Shown here piece after piece: positions 1-10,200 of a DNA stretch of 64,000 nt. Each line of letters starts with the position of its first letter. Positions within the stretch are counted from its first letter, which is position 1. The notes below the pieces were generated by a model. The model was not told where the DNA came from. It saw only the letters and a list, made by a program, of their open reading frames with translations, and ran no database searches. The position numbers were made by a program, and so were the translations under genes. The DNA comes from Micromussa lordhowensis (taxonomy: Eukaryota; Cnidaria; Anthozoa; Scleractinia; Lobophylliidae). The stretch spans positions 62,001 to 126,000 of the forward strand of contig CAXHUQ010000542.1 in NCBI GenBank assembly GCA_964020085.1, read 5' to 3'.

Positions 1-219
1 CTTATGGAGCCGCAGTTTGCAGCAAAATGTTGTGCTATGTTTGCACTTCAAGTGCATACTAATTAGGAGATGATGCCATTTGCGCCAGGGTGTTTTTGAA
101 GCCCCTATAGTCGGCCTACTTTTTTGAGCATTTTGCCTTGGTCCCCCCTTGGCAAAATCTCAGAAAATGGCCGATTTAGGTGTCCTTGCCAAATTTGTCA
201 TAACTCGGCTCTGCGGACA
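1..219. repeat. Copy 1, canonical monomer
   Basis: This is a full-length canonical unit. It shows that the rearranged copies 2-3 are flanked on both sides by ordinary satellite, so they are an internal scar, not the very edge of the array. Confidence 0.95.
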
Positions 220-402
220 CTTATGGAGCCGCAGTTTGCAGCAAAATGTTGTGCTATGTTTGCACTTCAAGTGCATACTAATTAGGAGATGTCGGCCTAC
301 TTTTTTGAGCATTTGCCTTGGTCCCCCCTTGGCAAAATCTCAGAAAATGGCCGATTTAGGTGTCCTTGCCAAATTTGTCATAACTCGGGTACTCTGCGGA
401 CA
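220..402. repeat. Copy 2, rearranged short monomer (183 bp)
   Basis: Three changes against the canonical unit: a 38-bp deletion removing monomer positions 72-109 (junction near 291-293), loss of one T in the T run before GCC (near 313), and a 3-base GTA insertion in the ACTCGG-CTCTG segment (near 388-391). Net length change is -36 bp. The deletion junction has only one base of microhomology. This is one of only three copies in the window whose length is not 219 bp. Confidence 0.93.
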
Positions 403-517
403 CTTATGGAGCCGCAGTTTGCAGCAAAATGTTGTGCTATGTTTGCACTTCAAGTGCATACTAATTAGGAGATGATGCCATTTGCGCCAGGGTGTTTTTG
501 AAGCCCCTATAGTCGGT

Positions 518-600
518 TTGCCTTGGTCCCCCCTTGGCAAAATCTCAAATGGGCAATATTTGTCTAATCGTTGCCTTGGTCCCCCCTTGGCAAAATCTCA
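518..600. repeat. 30-bp direct duplication inside copy 3
   Basis: Positions 518-547 and 571-600 are identical 30-mers (monomer 133-162, containing the second half of dyad 2 and the C6 run), offset by 53 bp. The first is followed by unique sequence and the second by normal satellite. Confidence 0.92.
548..570. other. 23-bp segment found nowhere else in the window
   Basis: It begins AATGGGCAATATTTG and ends just before a TTGCC restart. It resembles a badly diverged version of the monomer stretch around 166-190 (AATGGCCGATTT... then TTGCC), so it may be a remnant of an old satellite variant. Filler DNA from a repair event is the alternative. Confidence 0.6.
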
Positions 601-657
601 GAAAATGGCCGATTTAGGTGTCCTTGCCAAATTTGTCATAACTCGGCTCTGCGGACA

Positions 658-876
658 CTTATGGAGCCGCAGTTTGCAGCAAAATGTTGTGCTATGTTTG
701 CACTTCAAGTGCATACTAATTAGGAGATGATGCCATTTGCGCCAGGGTGTTTTTTAAGCCCCTATAGTCGACCTACTTTTTTGAGCATTTTGCCTTGGTC
801 CCCCCTTGGCAAAATCTCAGAAAATGGCCGATTTAGGTGTCCTTGCCAAATTTGTCATAACTCGGCTCTGCGGACA
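658..876. repeat. Copy 4, variant monomer (G98T, G114A)
   Basis: Full 219-bp length. G98T turns GTTTTTGAAG into GTTTTTTAAG, as also in copies 83, 156 and 265. G114A gives TCGACCTAC where other copies have TCGGCC or TCGATC. It restores exact phase after copies 2-3. Confidence 0.9.
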
Positions 877-917
877 CTTATGGAGCCGCAGTTTGCAGCA
901 AAATGTTGTGCTATGTT

Positions 918-932
918 TGCACTTCAAGTGCA
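918..932. other. Dyad 1: 7-bp inverted repeat around one base
   Basis: Seven-base arms TGCACTT and AAGTGCA are perfect reverse complements around a single central base (monomer position 49). After one T-T mismatch, a further GT/AC pair extends the symmetry to 39-59. It occurs in nearly every copy; this is the instance in copy 5. The central base is C in most copies and T in about 82 of 293. Both states leave the arms intact. Arm-breaking changes are confined to minor families (G54T, G54A, T53A) and singletons (copies 214, 263, 291). It could be a binding site for a dimeric protein or a small hairpin or cruciform; function is inferred only. Confidence 0.85.
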
Positions 933-1005
933 TACTAATTAGGAGATGATGCCATTTGCGCCAGGGTGTTTTTGAAGCCCCTATAGTCGGCCTACTTTTT
1001 TGAGC

Positions 1006-1034
1006 ATTTTGCCTTGGTCCCCCCTTGGCAAAAT
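1006..1034. other. Dyad 2: ATTTTGCC / GGCAAAAT with C-rich loop
   Basis: The 8-bp arms at monomer 130-137 and 151-158 are perfect reverse complements separated by 13 bases that include the C6 run. Two T-T mismatches and two further G-C pairs inside could extend the stem. Only two arm changes were seen in the whole window (A130C in copy 66, A157C in copy 259). The loop C run is a variation hotspot. This is the copy 5 instance. Confidence 0.8.
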
Positions 1035-1086
1035 CTCAGAAAATGGCCGATTTAGGTGTCCTTGCCAAATTTGTCATAACTCGGCT

Positions 1087-1110
1087 CTGCGGACACTTAT
1101 GGAGCCGCAG
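1087..1110. other. Dyad 3: CTGCGG / CCGCAG across monomer junction
   Basis: CTGCGG at monomer 211-216 is the reverse complement of CCGCAG at 10-15 of the next copy, with a 12-base spacer. Each arm holds one CpG. Arm changes are rare: G12A in copies 173 and 260. With only six base pairs it could be chance, but it is maintained array-wide. Confidence 0.6.
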
Positions 1111-2409
1111 TTTGCAGCAAAATGTTGTGCTATGTTTGCACTTCAAGTGCATACTAATTAGGAGATGATGCCATTTGCGCCAGGGTGTTTTTGAAGCCCC
1201 TATAGTCGGCCTACTTTTTTGAGCATTTTGCCTTGGTCCCCCCTTGGCAAAATCTCAGAAAATGGCCGATTTAGGTGTCCTTGCCAAATTTGTCATAACT
1301 CGGCTCTGCGGACACTTATGGAGCCGCAGTTTGCAGCAAAATGTTGTGCTATGTTTGCACTTCAAGTGCATACTAATTAGGAGATGATGCCATTTGCGCC
1401 AGGGTGTTTTTGAAGCCCCTATAGTCGGCCTACTTTTTTGAGCATTTTGCCTTGGTCCCCCCTTGGCAAAATCTCAGAAAATGGCCGATTTAGGTGTCCT
1501 TGCCAAATTTGTCATAACTCGGCTCTGCGGACACTTATGGAGCCGCAGTTTGCAGCAAAATGTTGTGCTATGTTTGCACTTCAAGTGCATACTAATTAGG
1601 AGATGATGCCATTTGCGCCAGGGTGTTTTTGAAGCCCCTATAGTCGGCCTACTTTTTTGAGCATTTTGCCTTGGTCCCCCCTTGGCAAAATCTCAGAAAA
1701 TGGCCGATTTAGGTGTCCTTGCCAAATTTGTCATAACTCGGCTCTGCGGACACTTATGGAGCCGCAGTTTGCAGCAAAATGTTGTGCTATGTTTGCACTT
1801 CAAGTGCATACTAATTAGGAGATGATGCCATTTGCGCCAGGGTGTTTTTGAAGCCCCTATAGTCGGCCTACTTTTTTGAGCATTTTGCCTTGGTCCCCCC
1901 TTGGCAAAATCTCAGAAAATGGCCGATTTAGGTGTCCTTGCCAAATTTGTCATAACTCGGCTCTGCGGACACTTATGGAGCCGCAGTTTGCAGCAAAATG
2001 TTGTGCTATGTTTGCACTTCAAGTGCATACTAATTAGGAGATGATGCCATTTGCGCCAGGGTGTTTTTGAAGCCCCTATAGTCGGCCTACTTTTTTGAGC
2101 ATTTTGCCTTGGTCCCCCCTTGGCAAAATCTCAGAAAATGGCCGATTTAGGTGTCCTTGCCAAATTTGTCATAACTCGGCTCTGCGGACACTTATGGAGC
2201 CGCAGTTTGCAGCAAAATGTTGTGCTATGTTTGCACTTCAAGTGCATACTAATTAGGAGATGATGCCATTTGCGCCAGGGTGTTTTTGAAGCCCCTATAG
2301 TCGGCCTACTTTTTTGAGCATTTTGCCTTGGTCCCCCCTTGGCAAAATCTCAGAAAATGGCCGATTTAGGTGTCCTTGCCAAATTTGTCATAACTCGGCT
2401 CTGCGGACA

Positions 2410-3066
2410 CTTATGGAGCCGCAGTTTGCAGCAAAATGTTGTGCTATGTTTGCACTTCAAGTGCATACTAATTAGGAGATGATGCCATTTGCGCCAGGGT
2501 GTTTTTGAAGCCCCTATAGTCGGCCTACTTTTTTGAGCATTTTGCCTTGGTCCCCCCTTGGCAAAATCTCAGAAAATGGCCGATTTAGGTGTCCTTGCCA
2601 AAGTTGTCATAACTCGGCTCTGCGGACACTTATGGAGCCGCAGTTTGCAGCAAAATGTTGTGCTATGATTGCACTTCAAGTGCATACTAATTAGGAGATG
2701 ATGCCATTTGCGCCAGGGTGTTTTTGAAGCCCCTATAGTCGGCCTACTTTTTTGAGCATTTTGCCTTGGTCCCCCCTTGGCAAAATCTCAGAAAATGGCC
2801 GATTTAGGTGTCCTTGCCAAAGTTGTCATAACTCGGCTCTGCGGACACTTATGGAGCCGCAGTTTGCAGCAAAATGTTGTGCTATGTTTGCACTTCAAGT
2901 GCATACTAATTAGGAGATGATGCCATTTGCGCCAGGGTGTTTTTGAAGCCCCTATAGTCGGCCTACTTTTTTGAGCATTTTGCCTTGGTCCCCCCTTGGC
3001 AAAATCTCAGAAAATGGCCGATTTAGGTGTCCTTGCCAAAGTTGTCATAACTCGGCTCTGCGGACA
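2410..3066. repeat. Copies 12-14, T194G subfamily
   Basis: Three adjacent copies read GCCAAAGTTGTC instead of GCCAAATTTGTC. The change is not seen elsewhere, so it arose once and spread only to its neighbours. Copy 13 also has T40A (CTATGATTGC). Confidence 0.9.
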
Positions 3067-3504
3067 CTTATGGAGCCGCAGTTTGCAGCAAAATGTTGTG
3101 CTATGTTTGCACTTCAAGTGCATACTAATTAGGAGATGATGCCATTTGCGCCAGGGTGTTTTTGAAGCCCCTATAGTCGGCCTACTTTTTTGAGCATTTT
3201 GCCTTGGTCCCCCCTTGGCAAAATCTCAGAAAATGGCCGATTTAGGTGTCCTTGCCAAATTTGTCATAACTCGGCTCTGCGGACACTTATGGAGCCGCAG
3301 TTTGCAGCAAAATGTTGTGCTATGTTTGCACTTCAAGTGCATACTAATTAGGAGATGATGCCATTTGCGCCAGGGTGTTTTTGAAGCCCCTATAGTCGGC
3401 CTACTTTTTTGAGCATTTTGCCTTGGTCCCCCCTTGGCAAAATCTCAGAAAATGGCCGATTTAGGTGTCCTTGCCAAATTTGTCATAACTCGGCTCTGCG
3501 GACA

Positions 3505-3722
3505 CTTATGGAGCCGCAGTTTGCAGCAAAATGTTGTGCTATGTTTGCACTTTAAGTGCATACTAATTAGGAGATGATGCCATTTGCGCCAGGGTGTTTT
3601 TGAAGCCCCTATAGTCGGCCTACTTTTTTGAGCATTTTGCCTTGGTCCCCCTTGGCAAAATCTCAGAAAATGGCCGATTTAGGTGTCCTTGCCAAATTTG
3701 TCATAACTCGGCTCTGCGGACA
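3505..3722. repeat. Copy 17, 218 bp, C6 run shortened to C5
   Basis: The C run at 3647-3651 has five bases instead of six. This is the only length change seen after copy 3, and it shifts the phase of all later copies by one base. The copy also carries T49. Confidence 0.93.
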
Positions 3723-5036
3723 CTTATGGAGCCGCAGTTTGCAGCAAAATGTTGTGCTATGTTTGCACTTTAAGTGCATACTATTTAGGAGATGATGCCA
3801 TTTGCGCCAGGGTGTTTTTGAAGCCCCTATAGTCGGCCTACTTTTTTGAGCATTTTGCCTTGGTCCCCCCTTGGCAAAATCTCAGAAAATGGCCGATTTA
3901 GGTGTCCTTGCCAAATTTGTCATAACTCGGCTCTGCGGACACTTATGGAGCCGCAGTTTGCAGCAAAATGTTGTGCTATGTTTGCACTTCAAGTGCATAC
4001 TATTTAGGAGATGATGCCATTTGCGCCAGGGTGTTTTTGAAGCCCCTATAGTCGGCCTACTTTTTTGAGCATTTTGCCTTGGTCCCCCCTTGGCAAAATC
4101 TCAGAAAATGGCCGATTTAGGTGTCCTTGCCAAATTTGTCATAACTCGGCTCTGCGGACACTTATGGAGCCGCAGTTTGCAGCAAAATGTTGTGCTATGT
4201 TTGCACTTCAAGTGCATACTAATTAGGAGATGATGCCATTTGCGCCAGGGTGTTTTTGAAGCCCCTATAGTCGGCCTACTTTTTTGAGCATTTTGCCTTG
4301 GTCCCCCCTTGGCAAAATCTCAGAAAATGGCCGATTTAGGTGTCCTTGCCAAATTTGTCATAACTCGGCTCTGCGGACACTTATGGAGCCGCAGTTTGCA
4401 GCAAAATGTTGTGCTATGTTTGCACTTTAAGTGCATACTATTTAGGAGATGATGCCATTTGCGCCAGGGTGTTTTTGAAGCCCCTATAGTCGGCCTACTT
4501 TTTTGAGCATTTTGCCTTGGTCCCCCCTTGGCAAAATCTCAGAAAATGGCCGATTTAGGTGTCCTTGCCAAATTTGTCATAACTCGGCTCTGCGGACACT
4601 TATGGAGCCGCAGTTTGCAGCAAAATGTTGTGCTATGTTTGCACTTCAAGTGCATACTATTTAGGAGATGATGCCATTTGCGCCAGGGTGTTTTTGAAGC
4701 CCCTATAGTCGGCCTACTTTTTTGAGCATTTTGCCTTGGTCCCCCCTTGGCAAAATCTCAGAAAATGGCCGATTTAGGTGTCCTTGCCAAATTTGTCATA
4801 ACTCGGCTCTGCGGACACTTATGGAGCCGCAGTTTGCAGCAAAATGTTGTGCTATGTTTGCACTTCAAGTGCATACTAATTAGGAGATGATGCCATTTGC
4901 GCCAGGGTGTTTTTGAAGCCCCTATAGTCGGCCTACTTTTTTGAGCATTTTGCCTTGGTCCCCCCTTGGCAAAATCTCAGAAAATGGCCGATTTAGGTGT
5001 CCTTGCCAAATTTGTCATAACTCGGCTCTGCGGACA
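3723..5036. repeat. Copies 18-23, two repeats of a trimer unit
   Basis: Copies 18, 19 and 20 read T49+A62T, C49+A62T and canonical. Copies 21, 22 and 23 repeat this exactly. The unit is 657 bp. A62T (ACTATTTAGG) is not seen elsewhere, so this is a local two-fold amplification of a three-copy higher-order unit. Confidence 0.9.
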
Positions 5037-7226
5037 CTTATGGAGCCGCAGTTTGCAGCAAAATGTTGTGCTATGTTTGCACTTCAAGTGCATACTAATT
5101 AGGAGATGATGCCATTTGCGCCAGGGTGTTTTTGAAGCCCCTATAGTCGGCCTACTTTTTTGAGCATTTTGCCTTGGTCCCCCCTTGGCAAAATCTCAGA
5201 AAATGGCCGATTTAGGTGTCCTTGCCAAATTTGTCATAACTCGGCTCTGCGGACACTTATGGAGCCGCAGTTTGCAGCAAAATGTTGTGCTATGTTTGCA
5301 CTTTAAGTGCATACTAATTAGGAGATGATGCCATTTGCGCCAGGGTGTTTTTGAAGCCCCTATAGTCGGCCTACTTTTTTGAGCATTTTGCCTTGGTCCC
5401 CCCTTGGCAAAATCTCAGAAAATGGCCGATTTAGGTGTCCTTGCCAAATTTGTCATAACTCGGCTCTGCGGACACTTATGGAGCCGCAGTTTGCAGCAAA
5501 ATGTTGTGCTATGTTTGCACTTCAAGTGCATACTAATTAGGAGATGATGCCATTTGCGCCAGGGTGTTTTTGAAGCCCCTATAGTCGGCCTACTTTTTTG
5601 AGCATTTTGCCTTGGTCCCCCCTTGGCAAAATCTCAGAAAATGGCCGATTTAGGTGTCCTTGCCAAATTTGTCATAACTCGGCTCTGCGGACACTTATGG
5701 AGCCGCAGTTTGCAGCAAAATGTTGTGCTATGTTTGCACTTCAAGTGCATACTAATTAGGAGATGATGCCATTTGCGCCAGGGTGTTTTTGAAGCCCCTA
5801 TAGTCGGCCTACTTTTTTGAGCATTTTGCCTTGGTCCCCCCTTGGCAAAATCTCAGAAAATGGCCGATTTAGGTGTCCTTGCCAAATTTGTCATAACTCG
5901 GCTCTGCGGACACTTATGGAGCCGCAGTTTGCAGCAAAATGTTGTGCTATGTTTGCACTTTAAGTGCATACTAATTAGGAGATGATGCCATTTGCGCCAG
6001 GGTGTTTTTGAAGCCCCTATAGTCGGCCTACTTTTTTGAGCATTTTGCCTTGGTCCCCCCTTGGCAAAATCTCAGAAAATGGCCGATTTAGGTGTCCTTG
6101 CCAAATTTGTCATAACTCGGCTCTGCGGACACTTATGGAGCCGCAGTTTGCAGCAAAATGTTGTGCTATGTTTGCACTTCAAGTGCATACTAATTAGGAG
6201 ATGATGCCATTTGCGCCAGGGTGTTTTTGAAGCCCCTATAGTCGGCCTACTTTTTTGAGCATTTTGCCTTGGTCCCCCCTTGGCAAAATCTCAGAAAATG
6301 GCCGATTTAGGTGTCCTTGCCAAATTTGTCATAACTCGGCTCTGCGGACACTTATGGAGCCGCAGTTTGCAGCAAAATGTTGTGCTATGTTTGCACTTCA
6401 AGTGCATACTAATTAGGAGATGATGCCATTTGCGCCAGGGTGTTTTTGAAGCCCCTATAGTCGGCCTACTTTTTTGAGCATTTTGCCTTGGTCCCCCCTT
6501 GGCAAAATCTCAGAAAATGGCCGATTTAGGTGTCCTTGCCAAATTTGTCATAACTCGGCTCTGCGGACACTTATGGAGCCGCAGTTTGCAGCAAAATGTT
6601 GTGCTATGTTTGCACTTTAAGTGCATACTAATTAGGAGATGATGCCATTTGCGCCAGGGTGTTTTTGAAGCCCCTATAGTCGGCCTACTTTTTTGAGCAT
6701 TTTGCCTTGGTCCCCCCTTGGCAAAATCTCAGAAAATGGCCGATTTAGGTGTCCTTGCCAAATTTGTCATAACTCGGCTCTGCGGACACTTATGGAGCCG
6801 CAGTTTGCAGCAAAATGTTGTGCTATGTTTGCACTTCAAGTGCATACTAATTAGGAGATGATGCCATTTGCGCCAGGGTGTTTTTGAAGCCCCTATAGTC
6901 GGCCTACTTTTTTGAGCATTTTGCCTTGGTCCCCCCTTGGCAAAATCTCAGAAAATGGCCGATTTAGGTGTCCTTGCCAAATTTGTCATAACTCGGCTCT
7001 GCGGACACTTATGGAGCCGCAGTTTGCAGCAAAATGTTGTGCTATGTTTGCACTTCAAGTGCATACTAATTAGGAGATGATGCCATTTGCGCCAGGGTGT
7101 TTTTGAAGCCCCTATAGTCGGCCTACTTTTTTGAGCATTTTGCCTTGGTCCCCCCTTGGCAAAATCTCAGAAAATGGCCGATTTAGGTGTCCTTGCCAAA
7201 TTTGTCATAACTCGGCTCTGCGGACA
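5037..7226. repeat. Copies 24-33, three-copy T49 periodicity
   Basis: T49 occurs at copies 25, 28 and 31 with C49 at the others, continuing a 657-bp period without A62T. The same three-copy spacing recurs at copies 44/47/50, 60/63 and 135/138. Confidence 0.85.
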
Positions 7227-10200
7227 CTTATGGAGCCGCAGTTTGCAGCAAAATGTTGTGCTATGTTTGCACTTCAAGTTCATACTAATTAGGAGATGAT
7301 GCCATTTGCGCCAGGGTGTTTTTGAAGCCCCTATAGTCGGCCTACTTTTTTGAGCATTTTGCCTTGGTCCCCCCTTGGCAAAATCTCAGAAAATGGCCGA
7401 TTTAGGTGTCCTTGCCAAATTTGTCATAACTCGGCTCTGCGGACACTTATGGAGCCGCAGTTTGCAGCAAAATGTTGTGCTATGTTTGCACTTCAAGTGC
7501 ATACTAATTAGGAGATGATGCCATTTGCGCCAGGGTGTTTTTGAAGCCCCTATAGTCGGCCTACTTTTTTGAGCATTTTGCCTTGGTCCCCCCTTGGCAA
7601 AATCTCAGAAAATGGCCGATTTAGGTGTCCTTGCCAAATTTGTCATAACTCGGCTCTGCGGACACTTATGGAGCCGCAGTTTGCAGCAAAATGTTGTGCT
7701 ATGTTTGCACTTTAAGTGCATACTAATTAGGAGATGATGCCATTTGCGCCAGGGTGTTTTTGAAGCCCCTATAGTCGGCCTACTTTTTTGAGCATTTTGC
7801 CTTGGTCCCCCCTTGGCAAAATCTCAGAAAATGGCCGATTTAGGTGTCCTTGCCAAATTTGTCATAACTCGGCTCTGCGGACACTTATGGAGCCGCAGTT
7901 TGCAGCAAAATGTTGTGCTATGTTTGCACTTTAAGTGCATACTAATTAGGAGATGATGCCATTTGCGCCAGTGTGTTTTTGAAGCCCCTATAGTCGGCCT
8001 ACTTTTTTGAGCATTTTGCCTTGGTCCCCCCTTGGCAAAATCTCAGAAAATGGCCGATTTAGGTGTCCTTGCCAAATTTGTCATAACTCGGCTCTGCGGA
8101 CACTTATGGAGCCGCAGTTTGCAGCAAAATGTTGTGCTATGTTTGCACTTCAAGTGCATACTAATTAGGAGATGATGCCATTTGCGCCAGGGTGTTTTTG
8201 AAGCCCCTATAGTCGGCCTACTTTTTTGAGCATTTTGCCTTGGTCCCCCCTTGGCAAAATCTCAGAAAATGGCCGATTTAGGTGTCCTTGCCAAATTTGT
8301 CATAACTCGGCTCTGCGGACACTTATGGAGCCGCAGTTTGCAGCAAAATGTTGTGCTATGTTTGCACTTCAAGTGCATACTAATTAGGAGATGATGCCAT
8401 TTGCGCCAGGGTGTTTTTGAAGCCCCTATAGTCGGCCTACTTTTTTGAGCATTTTGCCTTGGTCCCCCCTTGGCAAAATCTCAGAAAATGGCCGATTTAG
8501 GTGTCCTTGCCAAATTTGTCATAACTCGGCTCTGCGGACACTTATGGAGCCGCAGTTTGCAGCAAAATGTTGTGCTATGTTTGCACTTCAAGTGCATACT
8601 AATTAGGAGATGATGCCATTTGCGCCAGGGTGTTTTTGAAGCCCCTATAGTCGGCCTACTTTTTTGAGCATTTTGCCTTGGTCCCCCCTTGGCAAAATCT
8701 CAGAAAATGGCCGATTTAGGTGTCCTTGCCAAATTTGTCATAACTCGGCTCTGCGGACACTTATGGAGCCGCAGTTTGCAGCAAAATGTTGTGCTATGTT
8801 TGCACTTCAAGTACATACTAAATAGGAGATGATGCCATTTGCGCCAGGGTGTTTTTGAAGCCCCTATAGTCGGCCTACTTTTTTGAGCATTTTGCCTTGG
8901 TCCCCCTTTGGCAAAATCTCAGAAAATGGCCGATTTAGGTGTCCTTGCCAAATTTGTCATAACTCGGCTCTGCGGACACTTATGGAGCCGCAGTTTGCAG
9001 CAAAATGTTGTGCTATGTTTGCACTTCAAGTGCATACTAATTAGGAGATGATGCCATTTGCGCCAGGGTGTTTTTGAAGCCCCTATAGTCGGCCTACTTT
9101 TTTGAGCATTTTGCCTTGGTCCCCCCTTGGCAAAATCTCAGAAAATGGCCGATTTAGGTGTCCTTGCCAAATTTGTCATAACTCGGCTCTGCGGACACTT
9201 ATGGAGCCGCAGTTTGCAGCAAAATGTTGTGCTATGTTTGCACTTCAAGTGCATACTAATTAGGAGATGATGCCATTTGCGCCAGGGTGTTTTTGAAGCC
9301 CCTATAGTCGGCCTACTTTTTTGAGCATTTTGCCTTGGTCCCCCCTTGGCAAAATCTCAGAAAATGGCCGATTTAGGTGTCCTTGCCAAATTTGTCATAA
9401 CTCGGCTCTGCGGACACTTATGGAGCCGCAGTTTGCAGCAAAATGTTGTGCTATGTTTGCACTTTAAGTGCATACTAATTAGGAGATGATGCCATTTGCG
9501 CCAGGGTGTTTTTGAAGCCCCTATAGTCGGCCTACTTTTTTGAGCATTTTGCCTTGGTCCCCCCTTGGCAAAATCTCAGAAAATGGCCGATTTAGGTGTC
9601 CTTGCCAAATTTGTCATAACTCGGCTCTGCGGACACTTATGGAGCCGCAGTTTGCAGCAAAATGTTGTGCTATGTTTGCACTTCAAGTGCATACTAATTA
9701 GGAGATGATGCCATTTGCGCCAGGGTGTTTTTGAAGCCCCTATAGTCGGCCTACTTTTTTGAGCATTTTGCCTTGGTCCCCCCTTGGCAAAATCTCAGAA
9801 AATGGCCGATTTAGGTGTCCTTGCCAAATTTGTCATAACTCGGCTCTGCGGACACTTATGGAGCCGCAGTTTGCAGCAAAATGTTGTGCTATGTTTGCAC
9901 TTCAAGTGCATACTAATTAGGAGATGATGCCATTTGCGCCAGGGTGTTTTTGAAGCCCCTATAGTCGGCCTACTTTTTTGAGCATTTTGCCTTGGTCCCC
10001 CCTTGGCAAAATCTCAGAAAATGGCCGATTTAGGTGTCCTTGCCAAATTTGTCATAACTCGGCTCTGCGGACACTTATGGAGCCGCAGTTTGCAGCAAAA
10101 TGTTGTGCTATGTTTGCACTTTAAGTGCATACTAATTAGGAGATGATGCCATTTGCGCCAGGGTGTTTTTGAAGCCCCTATAGTCGGCCTACTTTTTTGA

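Larger units (their letters stand above)
403..657. repeat. Copy 3, rearranged long monomer (255 bp)
   Basis: After AGTCGG the copy skips 17 bases (monomer 115-131) and enters the TTGCCTTGG segment early. It then runs through a 30-bp stretch that occurs twice (518-547 and 571-600). Between the two lies a 23-bp piece absent from all other copies. Net change is +36 bp, exactly offsetting copy 2. It looks like a recombinant between a canonical unit and a diverged relative. Confidence 0.93.
877..1095. repeat. Representative canonical monomer (copy 5)
   Basis: This copy matches the majority base at every position I scored and can serve as the reference unit. Landmarks by monomer position: CCGCAG at 10-15, the dyad TGCACTTCAAGTGCA at 42-56, AATTAGGAGATGATGCC at 61-77, a T5 run at 93-97, GGCC at 113-116, a T6 run at 120-125, ATTTTGCC at 130-137, a C6 run at 143-148, GGCAAAAT at 151-158, and CTGCGG at 211-216. 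CpGs lie at 11, 83, 112, 172, 206 and 214, about half the number expected from base composition. T exceeds A on this strand (70 versus 48). The start point of the unit is arbitrary. Confidence 0.97.
877..3504. repeat. Copies 5-16, highly uniform block
   Basis: Twelve tandem full-length copies, all with C49. The only differences noticed are T194G in three consecutive copies (12-14) and T40A in copy 13. The lack of variation points to recent local amplification of one unit. Confidence 0.92.

Noticed and set aside
370..410. CENP-B box
   Set aside because: The canonical monomer lacks both TTCG and CGGG. CTCGGGTAC in copy 2 arises from a 3-base insertion and does not match the rest of the motif.
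149..475. 108-codon frame and neighbouring frames at 482-730 (plus) and 340-540 (minus)
   Set aside because: They exist only because the indels in copies 2-3 shift frame past the usual stops. The translation simply repeats the satellite twice, with no domain or conserved composition.
727..942. 71-codon open frame starting ATGATGCC, also at 18027-18242, 34014-34229 and 63579-63794
   Set aside because: Every monomer has this start followed nine codons later by TGA at monomer 97-99. In these four places G98T (TTA) or A99T (TGT) happens to remove the stop. The frame runs into the next copy only because 219 is divisible by three. No coding signature is present.
937..951. AGGAG-ATG-ATG looks like a ribosome binding site and start
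   Set aside because: It recurs in every copy, sits too close to the first ATG, leads to a nine-codon frame, and the context is eukaryotic satellite DNA.
1019..1024. G-quadruplex or i-motif from the C6 run
   Set aside because: There is only one C run per 219 bp and no other nearby C or G tracts of sufficient length, so an intramolecular structure is unlikely.
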